DNA from: Verticillium longisporum
Taxonomy: Eukaryota > Ascomycota > Sordariomycetes > Glomerellales > Plectosphaerellaceae
Assembly: GCA_019188255.1 (NCBI GenBank)
Contig: JAETXT010000008.1
Coordinates: 3,658,001 to 3,722,000, forward strand
DNA length: 64,000 nt
Reading direction: 5' to 3'
The position numbers were made by a program, and so were the translations under genes. The notes beneath the pieces are model-generated. The model was not told the DNA's origin. It did not search any database and saw only the letters and a program-made list of their open reading frames with translations. Shown piece by piece: positions 36,601-48,000 of this stretch (position 1 is the first letter of the stretch; the number at the start of each line of letters is the position of its first letter).

Positions 36601-37496
36601 GACACTTGTCGAGCCCAAGGTACCCGTACCTCTTTCGGCGATGGCCAGCCACCGTCAAGCTGGTTGCCCCTGATCCCTGTACACCCTCCCCTCCCCTCCC
36701 CCCCCCCAACTAACCTGGTCCTGGCCCTGGTGTCCTCCCCCGGGCTGCCCTACGGGAACCCCCTGCTCTCTGTTTCTCGTCAAGGTTGTCCTGTGCCTCG
36801 CCGCGCTGTGTTGTGGATGGCCCCTTTGCGATCCGCGTCCGCGTCCACCGGGAACATGGACCACCCACACAACCCATGTGCCCCCAGTCGATGTCTCTCT
36901 CTCGCACCGCAATGCCCATGGTTCATCACCAGTCTATATCAGTCGTCGAGTCCCCCCCTAAGGCCCCTCACCGTGATGTTTCTCGCCCCCATCAACCATC
37001 ACTACCCTCACAAGTAATAAGCATATCTTGAACCTCAGAAGGGAAGACTGAACAGTACCCAGCACCAGGTTACCCTCGTTACCAACCTTCGCTATACCTC
37101 CATCCCATCATCGTCAGCTCAGCTCAAGCTCACTCTTCATCATCGCTCTATAGCACTGCCCATTCGTCCAGTTCAGAACCAGACAGGATAACGAATTGGG
37201 TCTCACAAGCACGCCTCTCGAAATCAGCTCGTCTTCTCCAGCAGCTTCAGAAGAGACTCAGAAGAACCGGGCCCTTGGCATGCCTTTCGGATCAGGTGAG
37301 CTCTTTGCTCTCTTCCAAGGCCCCACTGTCAAGCGCGGCCTGCGAGACACGCAAGACTAATCCACCCCATCATCATCAGTGACGGCACAAGTAATTTGAC
37401 ACACTGCTGAGCACGACCCAGAGCCAACCAGCTTCGGCTCAAATACCCCTCTGCCGACCCCAGCAGCTCCAGACAGAAAACACAGACGTAGAAACA
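36601..37496 (+). promoter_or_regulatory. Long pyrimidine-rich upstream region and leader of the C2H2 regulator
   Basis: CT-rich tracts (36660-36720 and 36880-36960) precede the start at 37497, as in fungal genes with long leaders. A probable leader intron runs 37296-37379 (donor AG/GTGAGC, branch-like GACTAAT near 37355, acceptor CATCATCATCAG). It interrupts a small upstream frame whose ATG is at 37280. Several other upstream ATGs exist, so translation of the main frame may be restrained. Confidence 0.5.
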
Positions 37497-39714
37497 ATGG
37501 TCTCCCTACAACACACTTACACCATCATGTCCCGCCAATCCAGCAGCGAGCACGGAGACTTCAACTCGTACCCTGAGCCGCCTCATGGCTTGTACGCCTC
37601 CTCATCACAGATGGACATGAGCATTCCTACCAGCTCGTACATGTTTCCCGCGTCCATGGGATTCGAACAGGCCACAACCTACGCCGACGCGACACAGTAC
37701 GTGTACAACGGCCAGCAGTCACCAGGCGTTTTCGAGGAAGGTGACCTCCAGATGCCACCCTCCAACCACTCCACAGCCTCGGCCTGTTCTTCCAACGCCG
37801 GCTCTCCGCTCTCCCACCATGGCCAGATTGGCCTGAATCCCGAGTGGACGCAGCACGGTCTCGGACTCACACCCGGTATCGTCCCCAGCGACTACTACAG
37901 TGCCGCCGGGACCGAGTACACGTCCTACACCGCACCAGGTATGGAGGACTTCACTTTCGAGTTCCCGAGCACCAAGCCACACGGCTTTGTGGGTGAGTTG
38001 CCACACATCTCTAGGACTCCTGTTCAGCCGCAACCCAATTCTCTGTCTTCTCCTTCTGTTTCCTCTGTTGCTCGCGACCCCGAGAGCGAGGCTGCCCTTG
38101 CCGTCGACACCGACATGCCACCACCGCCGACCTCTCCTTTATCATTTGTCTCTCCTAGCTCTGCTTCCTTCTCGTCCCCTGTCGTCCCGGCCTGGCCGGC
38201 CTCGCCGCGAACACCACGCGTGCCCCCTTTTTTCTCTCAAAGTAGTGGTCTCTTCACGGCACCTCTCGAGTGTTCTTGTTGGTTTCTCCTCTGTCCTCCA
38301 CAAAAAGCCTCACTCCTTGCTCCGAGCAGCGCGCGCTGACCACAGTCCAATACTAGACCCATCCCTGATCCACCCAGAGATCAGCCGGCCCATGGCCATG
38401 CCTGGTTACGAGGCCGCCTACCACCAAGCCTATCCCGCGTCCCCCTCCGCCTCCTCCTCACCGCAGCCCGCCGCCCGCAACGCCAGCCGGTCTCCCTTTC
38501 TCCACGAGGGTTACCAGCCGCACTACAGCCCCTACAGTGCGCCGCTGGACGGCCGCAGGCCGAGCATTCACTCGTTCCAGTCTGGGTACTCCGAAGCCGG
38601 CAACGCGTACAGCGGCGACGAGACCAAGGAAAAGCAGCGCTGCCCGCATCCCGACTGTGGCAAGACGTTCAAGGACCTCAAGGCGCACATGTTGACGCAC
38701 CAGAACGAGCGGCCCGAGAAGTGCCCCATCCAGACCTGCGACTACCACGTCAAGGGCTTTGCCCGCAAGTACGACAAGAACCGTCACACGCTCACACACT
38801 ACAAGGGCAACATGGTCTGCGGCTTCTGCCCCGGCTCCGGCACGCCTGCCGAGAAGTCGTTCAACCGTGCCGATGTGTTCAAGCGCCACCTCACGGCCGT
38901 GCACGGCGTCGAGCAGACGCCTCCCAACAGCCGCAAGAAGACGTCCGGTGCCAACACGGGCAAGAAGCTGACGGGCTACCCGCCCGACGCCACGGGCAAG
39001 TGCTCGACCTGCTCACAGACCTTCTCGAACGCGCAGGACTTCTACGAGCACCTCGACGACTGCGTGCTGCGCATCGTGCAGCAGGAGGACCCGTCCGAGG
39101 CCAACAACGCGCGGCTGCTCGCCGAGGTGGAGAACGACAAGAAGGTGCACCAGACGCTCGAGCGCAACAACCTGCCCACGCAGACCATGTTGACGACGAT
39201 GCAAGACAACAGCGATGACGAGGAGGATGACCTGGACATGGACGAGGACGACGAGGACGAGGCGTCCAAGGACGAGCTCAGCCTGTCACGCAAGCGCAAG
39301 GCGAGCGGCATGATCAGCGGCGCCCTCAAGTCCCGCGGCATGACGCACTCGCGCGGTGGCGTGCCGGGGCGCGTCGGCAAGAGCAAGGGCCGCAAGAGCA
39401 AGCAGCAGCGCCCCAAGTCGTGGGACCTCAACAAGGACCTCGTCAAGATGAAGAAGCGCGTGCTCGGCGTGTTTGACGGTCCTCGCCGCCTCGCCAAGGA
39501 CGACATGGTGCTGTCGACGGAGCACGAAGTCCGCATCAAGCTCCAGGACGGCAAGTCGTACGTCACGGACCTCGACATGTTCACCGTCATGCGCGCCGAG
39601 GGCTTCCACGGGGCCACGGACGCAGAGAAGGGTGCCTGGGTGTCGGACGACCCGACCCCGGAGCAGTACCAGCAGATGCAGGCCCTGCTCAAGCAGGAGC
39701 CGGTCGAAGCGTGA
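37497..39714 (+). CDS. C2H2 zinc-finger transcription factor, two coding exons
   Basis: Proposed exons are 37497-37992 and 38357-39714 (1,854 nt, 617 aa). The 364-bp intron has donor G/GTGAGT, a branch-like GCTGAC near 38335 and acceptor ACTAG, and is the only joint I found that keeps frame. A second in-frame ATG at 37527 (MSRQSSSEHG) is an alternative start. Residues 1-255 are Ser/Pro/Tyr-rich, typical of an activation region. Zinc fingers: CPHPDCGKTF..H..H (about 261-281), CPIQTCDYHVKG..H..H (about 287-313), CGFCPGSG..H..H (about 320-346) and a C-terminal C2HC-like unit CSTCSQTF..H..C (about 381-400). An acidic run lies at about 452-469 and a Lys/Arg-rich segment (SKGRKSKQQRPKSW) may be a nuclear signal. 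It is probably a nuclear DNA-binding regulator. I do not recognise a named ortholog. Confidence 0.85.
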
Positions 39715-42700
39715 GGGGCTGGCGGAGATTTGGGGCGGGGGGGCCCATCCCCTCTGGCTGTGCCGAGTGGGCGAGCTCCTAGGAGAAAGAGGGCGATGAC
39801 GCACAAATGTCTACTACACACTACATACGTCTGCTTGTCCTTCTTTCGAACAGGGTTCTTTCGAAAAAGGATTTTGGCAGGTCCGGGAAAAGGGACACCC
39901 ACCACCAGGGACCGAGAACGACGGGGAAGGCCAAACTTGGTGGGGGAAAGGGGATTTTTTTTTAGAGGCACGCACGGATAGGCGCTTTCGGGGTACGGGG
40001 TTCATGGCTTGACTGATGCCTGATGAGGGTTTTCTGTTTCCACTGGGAAGGGTAACGCGGTCATGACCATGGGAAAAGGACGGGGGGGTTGGGGGGTTGG
40101 GTGAAAGGGTTTCCCTCCCCCCCCCCCTCATCTTTTTTTCCTTCTTCTTCCACTTTATTACGGGCTACGAAACGGGAAAGTAGCTGCCGTCGGATTGATA
40201 CCCTCTGGACCATTTTGTATCTTTTTTTTTTTTCTTTAATTTGCCAATGCGTTTCTTCAATCTTTGTTTTCAACCAGTATGTTTCTGGTGCCAATGCGTC
40301 GGAGTATACTACATAATTGATAATCAAAATGAGACGAAGAACGACGCCCGTCTTTTGCACACTTTCTTTCCATTGCCTGGGTGATTTGATAGTCAACACG
40401 ACATGATGGGCCAAGGGGGGAACCACAGATGAACGACGAGACCGAGTCTCGATCCGGCAAGGCCCCGGGACCCTCCCCTCGCACCTTGACCTGCTGAACT
40501 CTCTAGGGTCCGAAATGGAGAAAGGGCAGGTAGCGCGCGCGCCAACGACGGCGAAGCTATCGCGGTTCCAGGGTTAGCGGGGAGGAGGAGCACTGGAGAA
40601 GACGGAGGGGGCGTTGCTTGAGGAGGGAGGAGGTAGGGGGAGGCTAGGATGAGGAGCAGCAGCAGGAGCAGAGAGGCATGTCTGGCTGAAGGCGGACGTG
40701 AGGATCGTCATCTTGCAACGGTGCGGAAATGTGGAGTGTGATCTGCACATTGGTTCATGAACCCGTTTCTTTTATTTTCCTTTCCCTCCATCTCCGTCTC
40801 CATCTCTGTGCGTACAGTACATGTACATGGTATGGGCTGGTGGGGGAGTCCCGGCACTGAAGAAATGGCTGACTGGCGATTTGTGGTCCTTGCTTGGCTC
40901 GTTGGGTCCAACGTCGTGGCCCTAGGTATCGACCTACCTTGACTGACCTACCTTTGCTGCAGCGTACCTGGACAAGGGGAAACAGAGGAACGGGGCCGAG
41001 AGGTGTGGGGTTCGCCGGGATGCTTGGTTTGGCCAGGTGTGTCGATTCTGCCTCGTTGTGTCAGAGTCAGCAGTGGAGACCCTCTCTCTCTCTCTGTCTC
41101 TTTCTTCTCTTCGGGCTTTTTTTTTCTGACATGCTCTTATCATTCTTTAGTCTCTTCGTTTGCCGTCGATGAATGTTTGCTTGGGAATCGATAGGGTGGC
41201 GGCATTCGGAGACGAGGGCAGGGGTAGGGGGTAGGGGGTAGGGGTAAAGAGAGAAGGGGAAGGGAGGGGGGTGGGCGAGAGGGTAATGGGGAGGAGCGCA
41301 TCGGGGGCCACGGGCGATGGCGGATTGATGGGAGATTCGACGATGGGCGTCTGCCGAGAAAGTCAGCGAGCAAAACTGCAGGCCGTCGTCCGTCTTTGCC
41401 GGCGGCCGAACTTCGCCATTTTGGTGTTTGTCTGTTTGACGATTCCACTCCGTCCAAAAAAGGCCCGTGAGAGGAGTACCATGTACCATGTAGTTCAGTA
41501 GACTGGCGAGGAAGTACATGTATGGAGAGATCAGATGACCGACGAGTGAGCTCGCTTCCGTTGGTGTTGTTCCTGTCCTCCCCCCTGCAGCCTACTTGTC
41601 GTCTGTCTGTTGCCTACCCCTGTCGAGCAGACCACGAAGCAAAAAAGAAAAAAGCGGGCTTGTCGTCCGTTGATCGGCGACGCCGCGGCAGGTGTGTTTG
41701 TGTGTACGTATGTGTGTGTGTGTGTGGCAGGAGGTACGGTACCTTGGGCACCTACCCAGGTGTTCAAGGGGAGGTACAGTGAGAAAGGGTCATTGCTTTG
41801 CTGCACCGGCACCCACCTCCTGGCACCTGCATCGATCGGTCCCGGGGGGAGGGTAAGACGGTGCAATGGCAACCCGTCAAGTGCGGCGCAGCAAGCTGTT
41901 GGCTTGTCACTGTGAAGGGTTGGGAGGGCGGAAAGGACAAGTCACAGACAGCAGGAGGCAGGCAGGCAGGCAGGCTTGGTCAACCATTCAGTCACTCGGG
42001 TCATCGTAGTTTGGTGTGTGTGTGTGTGTGTGCGTGCGGGGGATCCACCCGGGTGCAGGGCCCAGGGGGGTGATTGTCTGGTACGCATCGGCCTATCGGA
42101 GCACCTTATCGTCTTGTCAGAAAATCGAGGGGGATGTGCAGCAGGCATCTGGACGGCAGGTGTGGCTTGGCTCCCTGGCTTGGGTTCTCGCTGTGACCGT
42201 GTGGGAGCCAAGGAGCGTACAGGTACAAGTACATGGTGCAAGAAAAAAAGAGGTCGCCAACGGCAGTATCCGGCGGCTCTGTCGTGTCGGTGCAGGTGGC
42301 GGGCGGTGGCTGCTGACTGGTGGCTTGCCCACCCAAGTAGTCTGTTCCACTCCCTCTCTCCCCCCTCCCTCTCCCCCTCCCTCTCTCGGAGCCTTCTTTG
42401 GGCGTCCCGGCGTGCTTAGTTGCTGGCATGTTGGGGGCGGTGGAGATTATGGCTGCTCGTCGCTATTTCTGGCCCCATGCCAGGGGTGGGCAGTTGAAGG
42501 AACGAGGCGCGGGTCACTGCATCGACGTGGCGGTGCACCCTGCATCAGAATCCCCAAGAACCAAAACCAAAACGGTGGTGCATCTGCTGCGGCGAACCCT
42601 TTTTTTTTTCGAGAATGCATCGCATTTGCACTGCCCGTACGGGCTGTCCGAACCCCCCCACCCCTCTCACCCTTCTCTTCAGGAATCCAACAATAGATTG

Positions 42701-42996
42701 CAGCACGCAGGCCTCCCGAAAGTGGCGGTCTGGTGATGCCGCTGCCGGACTGCCGGGTCATCCGTGGATGATCCATCCCATCGGGACTTTTTCGTTTCCG
42801 CCGTGCATCTCGATTCCCGCCGTTTTGCCGGTCGCCGTTTGACCCCGTTGCCGTTAGCATCAGCGTTAGCGTTAGCGCGGGCGTTGCCGTCACCCATCGT
42901 CAACCGTCCCGTTTCGCGTTTCGCCCATGTACCTCACAACACACTTAATTTTCTCACACGAGGCCGCCGGCCCTCAATAGCGAGACAATCATCGTC
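39715..42996. other. Intergenic region, no gene seen
   Basis: 3.3 kb between the zinc-finger gene and the methyltransferase. Contents are homopolymer and simple-sequence runs (A/T tracts near 39955 and 40220, CT repeats near 41080, GT repeats near 41706-41728 and 42013-42034, CT runs near 42345-42385). Open frames here follow the simple repeats and show no family resemblance. Confidence 0.5.
41706..41728. repeat. GT dinucleotide microsatellite
   Basis: TGTGTG run with one interruption. A second GT run lies at 42013-42034. Confidence 0.75.
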
Positions 42997-43935
42997 ATGG
43001 ACCTCACCTCTCGCATAGCCCTGACAGGGCCTCCTGCAGAATCGCCCGAAGACTTTCTCTCCTCCGCCTTGGCGACTCTGGACCCCGATGACCAACCACA
43101 CATCCACGGCGATTCGGATCATGGTCTGCTCTACACTTCGCCGCATCTCCCCAAGCCTTTCACCCTGTCGCTGGCCGACCCCGCCACGGAGCAGGACCGC
43201 AGGCTCTTCAGTCATTATCTCTGGAACTCGTCCCTCCTCTTGGCAGAACTCATCGAGGCAGGCTCCTTGCCTTCACCCCTCCCTCACCCAACCAGTGGCC
43301 CCTCACCTCTGGGGCCCCCTTCTTCGGCCTTCAATGTCAAGGGCCTTGCGACCCTCGAGCTCGGCGCCGGTACGGCCTTGCCGAGCCTCCTCGCCGCCCT
43401 GCTCTCCGCCCGCCGCGTTGTCGTGACGGACTATCCTGCTGCCTCCGTGCTCGAGGCCCTGCGCGCCAACGTGACCCTCGGCGCTGTCCCCGCCGCATCG
43501 CCCACGTCCATCGTCGCCCCCGAAGTCACAGTCGAGGGCCACGCCTGGGGCGACCTGACAACACCGCTCGCCGTGTCCTCGGCGCATGCCTTTGATCGTC
43601 TCCTCATGGCCGATTGCCTGTGGATGCCCTGGCTGCATGACGCGCTCCTCGCCTCCATCAGCCACTTCCTCGCCGACACGCCCGATGCCCGCGTCTGGAT
43701 CGTCGCCGGCTTCCACTCGGGGCGTGAAAAGATGCGTCGCTTTTTCGACGCCGACTTCCTGGCCGCCGCCGCCCTCGAGGTCGAATCCATCTGGGAGCGG
43801 GATGCCGCTGGCGTCGAGCGGGCCTGGGTCGACGAGAGACCCAGCGAGGAGGCCGCGGGCCGGAAGAGGTGGCTTGTCGTCGCCATCCTGCGGCGGACCG
43901 GCTTCGGGGTGCCGGGGTCTAGGGCCGAGTCGTGA
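42997..43935 (+). CDS. Methyltransf_16 family methyltransferase (EFM7 / METTL21-like), single exon
   Basis: 312 residues with a good start context (catcgtcATGg) and no intron needed. The order is N-terminal substrate part, YLWNSSLLLAELIE block (the 'W-S---LA--L' element of the family), SAM-binding motif I LATLELGAGTALPSL (about residues 115-130), motif with acidic end VVVTDYP (about 140-146), and DRLLMADCLWMPWLHD (post-motif substrate site, about 200-215). Family members methylate lysines or the N-terminus of proteins such as elongation factor 1A, or are annotated as nicotinamide N-methyltransferase-like. The exact substrate cannot be read from sequence. Strong G/C at third positions supports a real gene. 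Confidence 0.85.
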   Translation: MDLTSRIALTGPPAESPEDFLSSALATLDPDDQPHIHGDSDHGLLYTSPHLPKPFTLSLADPATEQDRRLFSHYLWNSSLLLAELIEAGSLPSPLPHPTSGPSPLGPPSSAFNVKGLATLELGAGTALPSLLAALLSARRVVVTDYPAASVLEALRANVTLGAVPAASPTSIVAPEVTVEGHAWGDLTTPLAVSSAHAFDRLLMADCLWMPWLHDALLASISHFLADTPDARVWIVAGFHSGREKMRRFFDADFLAAAALEVESIWERDAAGVERAWVDERPSEEAAGRKRWLVVAILRRTGFGVPGSRAES

Positions 43936-43950
43936 GCATCTTTATGCTCT

Positions 43951-44075
43951 TCGTTCGTTCCTTCGTTCGTTCCTACGTTCGTCCCTACGTTCGTTCCTTC
44001 AGTCGTTCCTTCGGTCGTTCATTCGGTCGTTCATCCGGTCGTCCGTCCCTTCGGTCGTTCGTTCCTTCGGCTGTC
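43951..44075. repeat. Degenerate TTCG tetranucleotide array
   Basis: About 30 imperfect copies of TTCG/TTCC units (cgttcgttccttcgttcg...) starting about 15 bp after the methyltransferase stop, hence probably in its 3' UTR. Reading through it gives Arg-Ser-Phe repeats in one frame, which explains the long open frames there. Confidence 0.85.
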
Positions 44076-44790
44076 TACCCCTCCAACCTGCAGCGCGGCA
44101 GCACGTCTCCCTGCCCCTTCTTATATACTGCGCCCCGGCTCAGGAGAACAAGAAAGCAGAGAAAAAGGAGCTCGCTCGCCCGCGATGAAACAGGATCATC
44201 TCCCGCCCGGCAGACTTTCTCCTCTCGGCTTCCTCAGCTTCCTTGCGCCGGCGCCGTCGTAGCGTCCCCCTTCTCCATCCGGCTGAGGCCGCTGCCCGTC
44301 TTGGCCCGCATCATTGGCACGCTTCCCATCCATAGCGCTTCGGATGACGTTGCTGCCGGCCTTGGGGAACAGCGCATAGTCTGTACTTCCATCCCCTTCC
44401 CCCTTTTCCCCCTCATGGGAATTGGCATAGACCATGTTGGTGAGATTTTTTGAAAAGGCCCCTCGACGATGCTCGAGGCCGCGCTCTGCACCCTGGGGTT
44501 TGGTGGGCGGTGGCTTTACTAGCCTGCTAGCTCGTCGTGTAGCCGGGACAGCTGAGTTCAGCTCGCGCGGCAATGAGGAAGTGATCGGCAGGGTCCACGT
44601 CGGTAGGCACAGATCTAGATAGTCTCCTCGCACGAGGGGAAAGGGGGAATGTGTTCGCGTAGGTCGACTTCGCGGCAGACCTTTTTTTCGTCTTGGTCTT
44701 GTTTGCGTTGATCATACGTAGCTGCCACGATTATCTGCGACAAGCCTGCTACGGATGGACTGTGTCGAGCCTCTTCTTCCAGGAGGGGAG

Positions 44791-44859
44791 GTGCACAGTC
44801 AAGACAGTCTCGTGGTTTTCTTCCAGGAGGTGCACAGTCAAGACAGTCTCGTGGTTTTC
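44791..44859. repeat. Tandem duplication, two copies of a 39-bp unit
   Basis: The stretch GTGCACAGTCAAGACAGTCT and its right flank recurs with a period of 39 bp (first copy near 44791, second near 44830). Non-coding context between the methyltransferase and vps3. Confidence 0.85.
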
Positions 44860-45098
44860 GCCACTCTATTCATCAGAGTGTTGGACCCGTGCTGTAGACC
44901 TCACCATGGCACCAAGACGTTTGGAACCCAGACATGAACACGCCTACGGCAGATGCCTCTTCCCTAGGCTTGACCACGTAGTGAATGACTATTGATCTCC
45001 GTGCTATTGAACCGCCGCCAAGCCAACACAAGACCAACTGTTCATACATGTCATGCTCATGACTTGTGCCCCGCCGCTTGCCGCTCCTCCCTCGCCGC

Positions 45099-48000
45099 TC
45101 ACTGTGCTGCTTCATTGGTCGGTCCCATCTCGTCGATCCGGACAATCAACTCATGGTTGACCCGCAAGTTCTCGGCCGAGCTCAAGGCCTTCATGACGGA
45201 GCTCTCATGCTTCTCCTGCACGAGCCGCCGCAGCGCCCTGACGAGGAACCCGGCCACAATGTCGACGGACCACCCGTCCGGAATGAGGCCCAGAATGTCG
45301 TCAATCTCGAACCAGCCGCCGAATCTCTCGAGCAGTGCGCCCGTCTGTTCGACCCGTTCGCTCACATCTGCAATGGTGAGGAACTCACCCAGCACGGCGC
45401 GGAACAGGCGCGCCTGCATCTCGTGCGTCGGCATGCTGTCCTTCCTGCCCCGCGACAGCGGCGTGTAGATGCTCGATCCGCCGCGCAGGCAGTACGAAAC
45501 GGCCGTGTCATAATCACCCAGTTTGTGGACGAGCAGCCGGATCGCGTCTTCGTGGCGTCGTTCTCGGCCGTCGAGGATGATGATCTCGGGAACAAGCAGC
45601 TCGCCGGGCAGAGACTCGATGCTGGCGCGGATCGTGGCGGCATCGTAGTCTTCTGTGCCGCCCAGGAGTTGCAGCAACCGCAGACGGCTCTGCCATACTT
45701 CATCATCCTTCGGTGCGTTGTCGGTCAAAAAGTGACGATAAGTCGACTTTGGGGCCTGGAGGGCGCGATACGCGTCGTACGTGGCCGCAAACGCTTCTCT
45801 GCTTGTTTGCGAGGAATGCAATTCGCCAGTGACAATGTCGAGATAGTACGTGATCAGGTCGTTGACATAACCGGTGTGGCCTTTTCCGAAGACGAGGTGC
45901 TCCAGGTAATACTTGACCGCGGCGGGAGCTTCGGCGCGAAGCAAAGCCACAACGGTTGTAGGCTCGAACTTTGGCGCTCTTCCCTTGTCCTCCGCGAAGA
46001 CCTGGACACCCAGTTTGGGGTTGCGGTTGGCCAGCCAGAGGCCATACTCTTGCACGAGCGCCTGGCTGCTGATCTTCATAAGATATTCGCGGACTCGCTG
46101 CTCGCCGTCGCGCAGTTCACCGCCGTCATCACGTTCACCCTCTATAATGCGCCGCCAGACAGCCAACACGTCGCCAGCCATCTTACGACTTTGGTAGAGT
46201 CGGCTCAGGACGAAAAGTCGGTGGTAGGATTCGAGTAACGACACAGCCAGATCGAAGCAGTCGACGCCCTTGTCCACAACTTCGTTCAGTTCGGCTCTGA
46301 TCGTTGTGCTGCTCCGAGCAATACCCCTGGGTGAATCTCGATCCAGTTCGAGGAGCACGATCAAAAGTGCCGCATCTACAGAGCGCAGAACTTCGTCCTT
46401 GTCAGGAATACTGCCAAAATCCTTCTTCTTTCTCCATGATCCCAGGAACCGGCGCAGGAATTGAATGACGCGAGCATCCAGGCTCCCGAGGGTGTGCTGA
46501 CTTCGATCAAACGAGTGGCTTCGCAGATACTGCTCAGCAGCCTTCTTGACGCCACTAAAGACCCACGTCCCCCTCTTACTCTCAATGATCTCATTTTGAA
46601 GACCAGGTACCAGTGATAAAATGACGCGTGCGTCGAGAGCACTGTCTAGGAGTACCTCCTCGAGCGCCTTGACCTCTCCATCTGAGAAGGAATCATCGCT
46701 TGGCTGGAGCAAATCACCGAACAGCAACACAGCCGCTCGTTGGCGGATGTAACTGAACGTCACAAACTCCAACTCCGTCTTGGGCTCTCTTCCTCTTATG
46801 GAGTTCAACGCTGTGAACACTGCACGGCGATCCAAGGCCATGCGGCCAGTCTCCTCATCGTGCGTACAAGCAGCGTCGATGCGGGCCTCCAATTGGAGAA
46901 GAATCGGATTACGGACCGCCCACCAGATGTGGTTTCCAGCCCACACGGCCACTCGGGATTGCGTCTTCGCGAAGCGCGCAACAAATGCCTCTTCCTCGGC
47001 ATTCCGGCTGCTCTGCCATCCGTCAGGCAGTGACTCCTCGCTCTGCGTATCATTGTCTCTGTCGAACAATTCGCGTTCCCTCGATACACGCTCTAGAGAC
47101 GAGGCAGTCCGCGAGTCCGCACTCTTCAGGGACAATGTCGATGGCTCCAGACTGCCTAGGGAGAAAGGCGAGAACTTTCGCTGGCATATCCTGTCCACGA
47201 TCTCGGAAAAGTGCGTCTCTTCTTCGCCAATCATAGATCGGATGCCCAGTGTAACACTCGCTTGTTCGATGCCGGGTATTGATTCAGCCTCAAGCCAGAA
47301 TTTTGAAGTGTCAGGCTCACTCCCGTCGCCGTCCCATCTCTGAATCTCGATACCGTGGCGCATTTCTTTGCCAACCTCCCTTGCCATCGAAGCGAGTAGA
47401 TAGCCCTCCTCTGCATCACTTGGTGACACCTGTGATGACGCCAGATCGGATGAGCCTCCATCCACAACCACTTCGCGGGGGTAACGCTCAAACTCGACGG
47501 TGGGTCTCGTAGGGTCGCCGTCTAGATTGACAAATAGGCCAATGCCCGGCTCTGAGAGCCCTGTGCCTGTGACAAGCAAGAACTCGTCAGGGGTCGGTGA
47601 CACAATGTGCGGCTTAAGGAAAACGGGCTTGGGCTTCGGAGGTGCAGCGGGCTCTGAAGCTGGCGGTGCCTCTTGCGCCTCTTGAGTTGGCGCTTCAGGT
47701 AAGGGCTTGTCGTTTTCTGGAGGCGGCGGTAAATGGGGGCCGTGCGGCGGTTGCGGGCTGGCAGAGGGTGTGGGAGGTGATGAATCCGAGGGCCGAAGAG
47801 GCAAGCTCCCTCCTAGACTTGTGCTTCTGCTATGGCCCTGGGCTTGGGCTGCCTGCAGCGGCCTATTCTGCACGGCAGAAACGCTTCGCAAGATGCCCCC
47901 TTCGACGCTGCCGGCGATGTTCTGAGCCTGACCAATCTCTCCACCGGGTTGGGAGTCATCGAGAGACGATATGGTCATCAGCGGGATCTTAAGCTGCCGA

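Larger units (their letters stand above)
43936..45098. other. Convergent intergenic region, no gene seen
   Basis: 1.16 kb between the methyltransferase stop (+) and the vps3-like stop (-). It holds the TTCG array and the 39-bp tandem duplication described separately, and nothing else I can support. Confidence 0.5.

Noticed and set aside
41522..42700. Frames of 86-226 codons between the zinc-finger and methyltransferase genes
   Set aside because: They read through GT and CT microsatellites (Val-Cys repeats), which explains their length.
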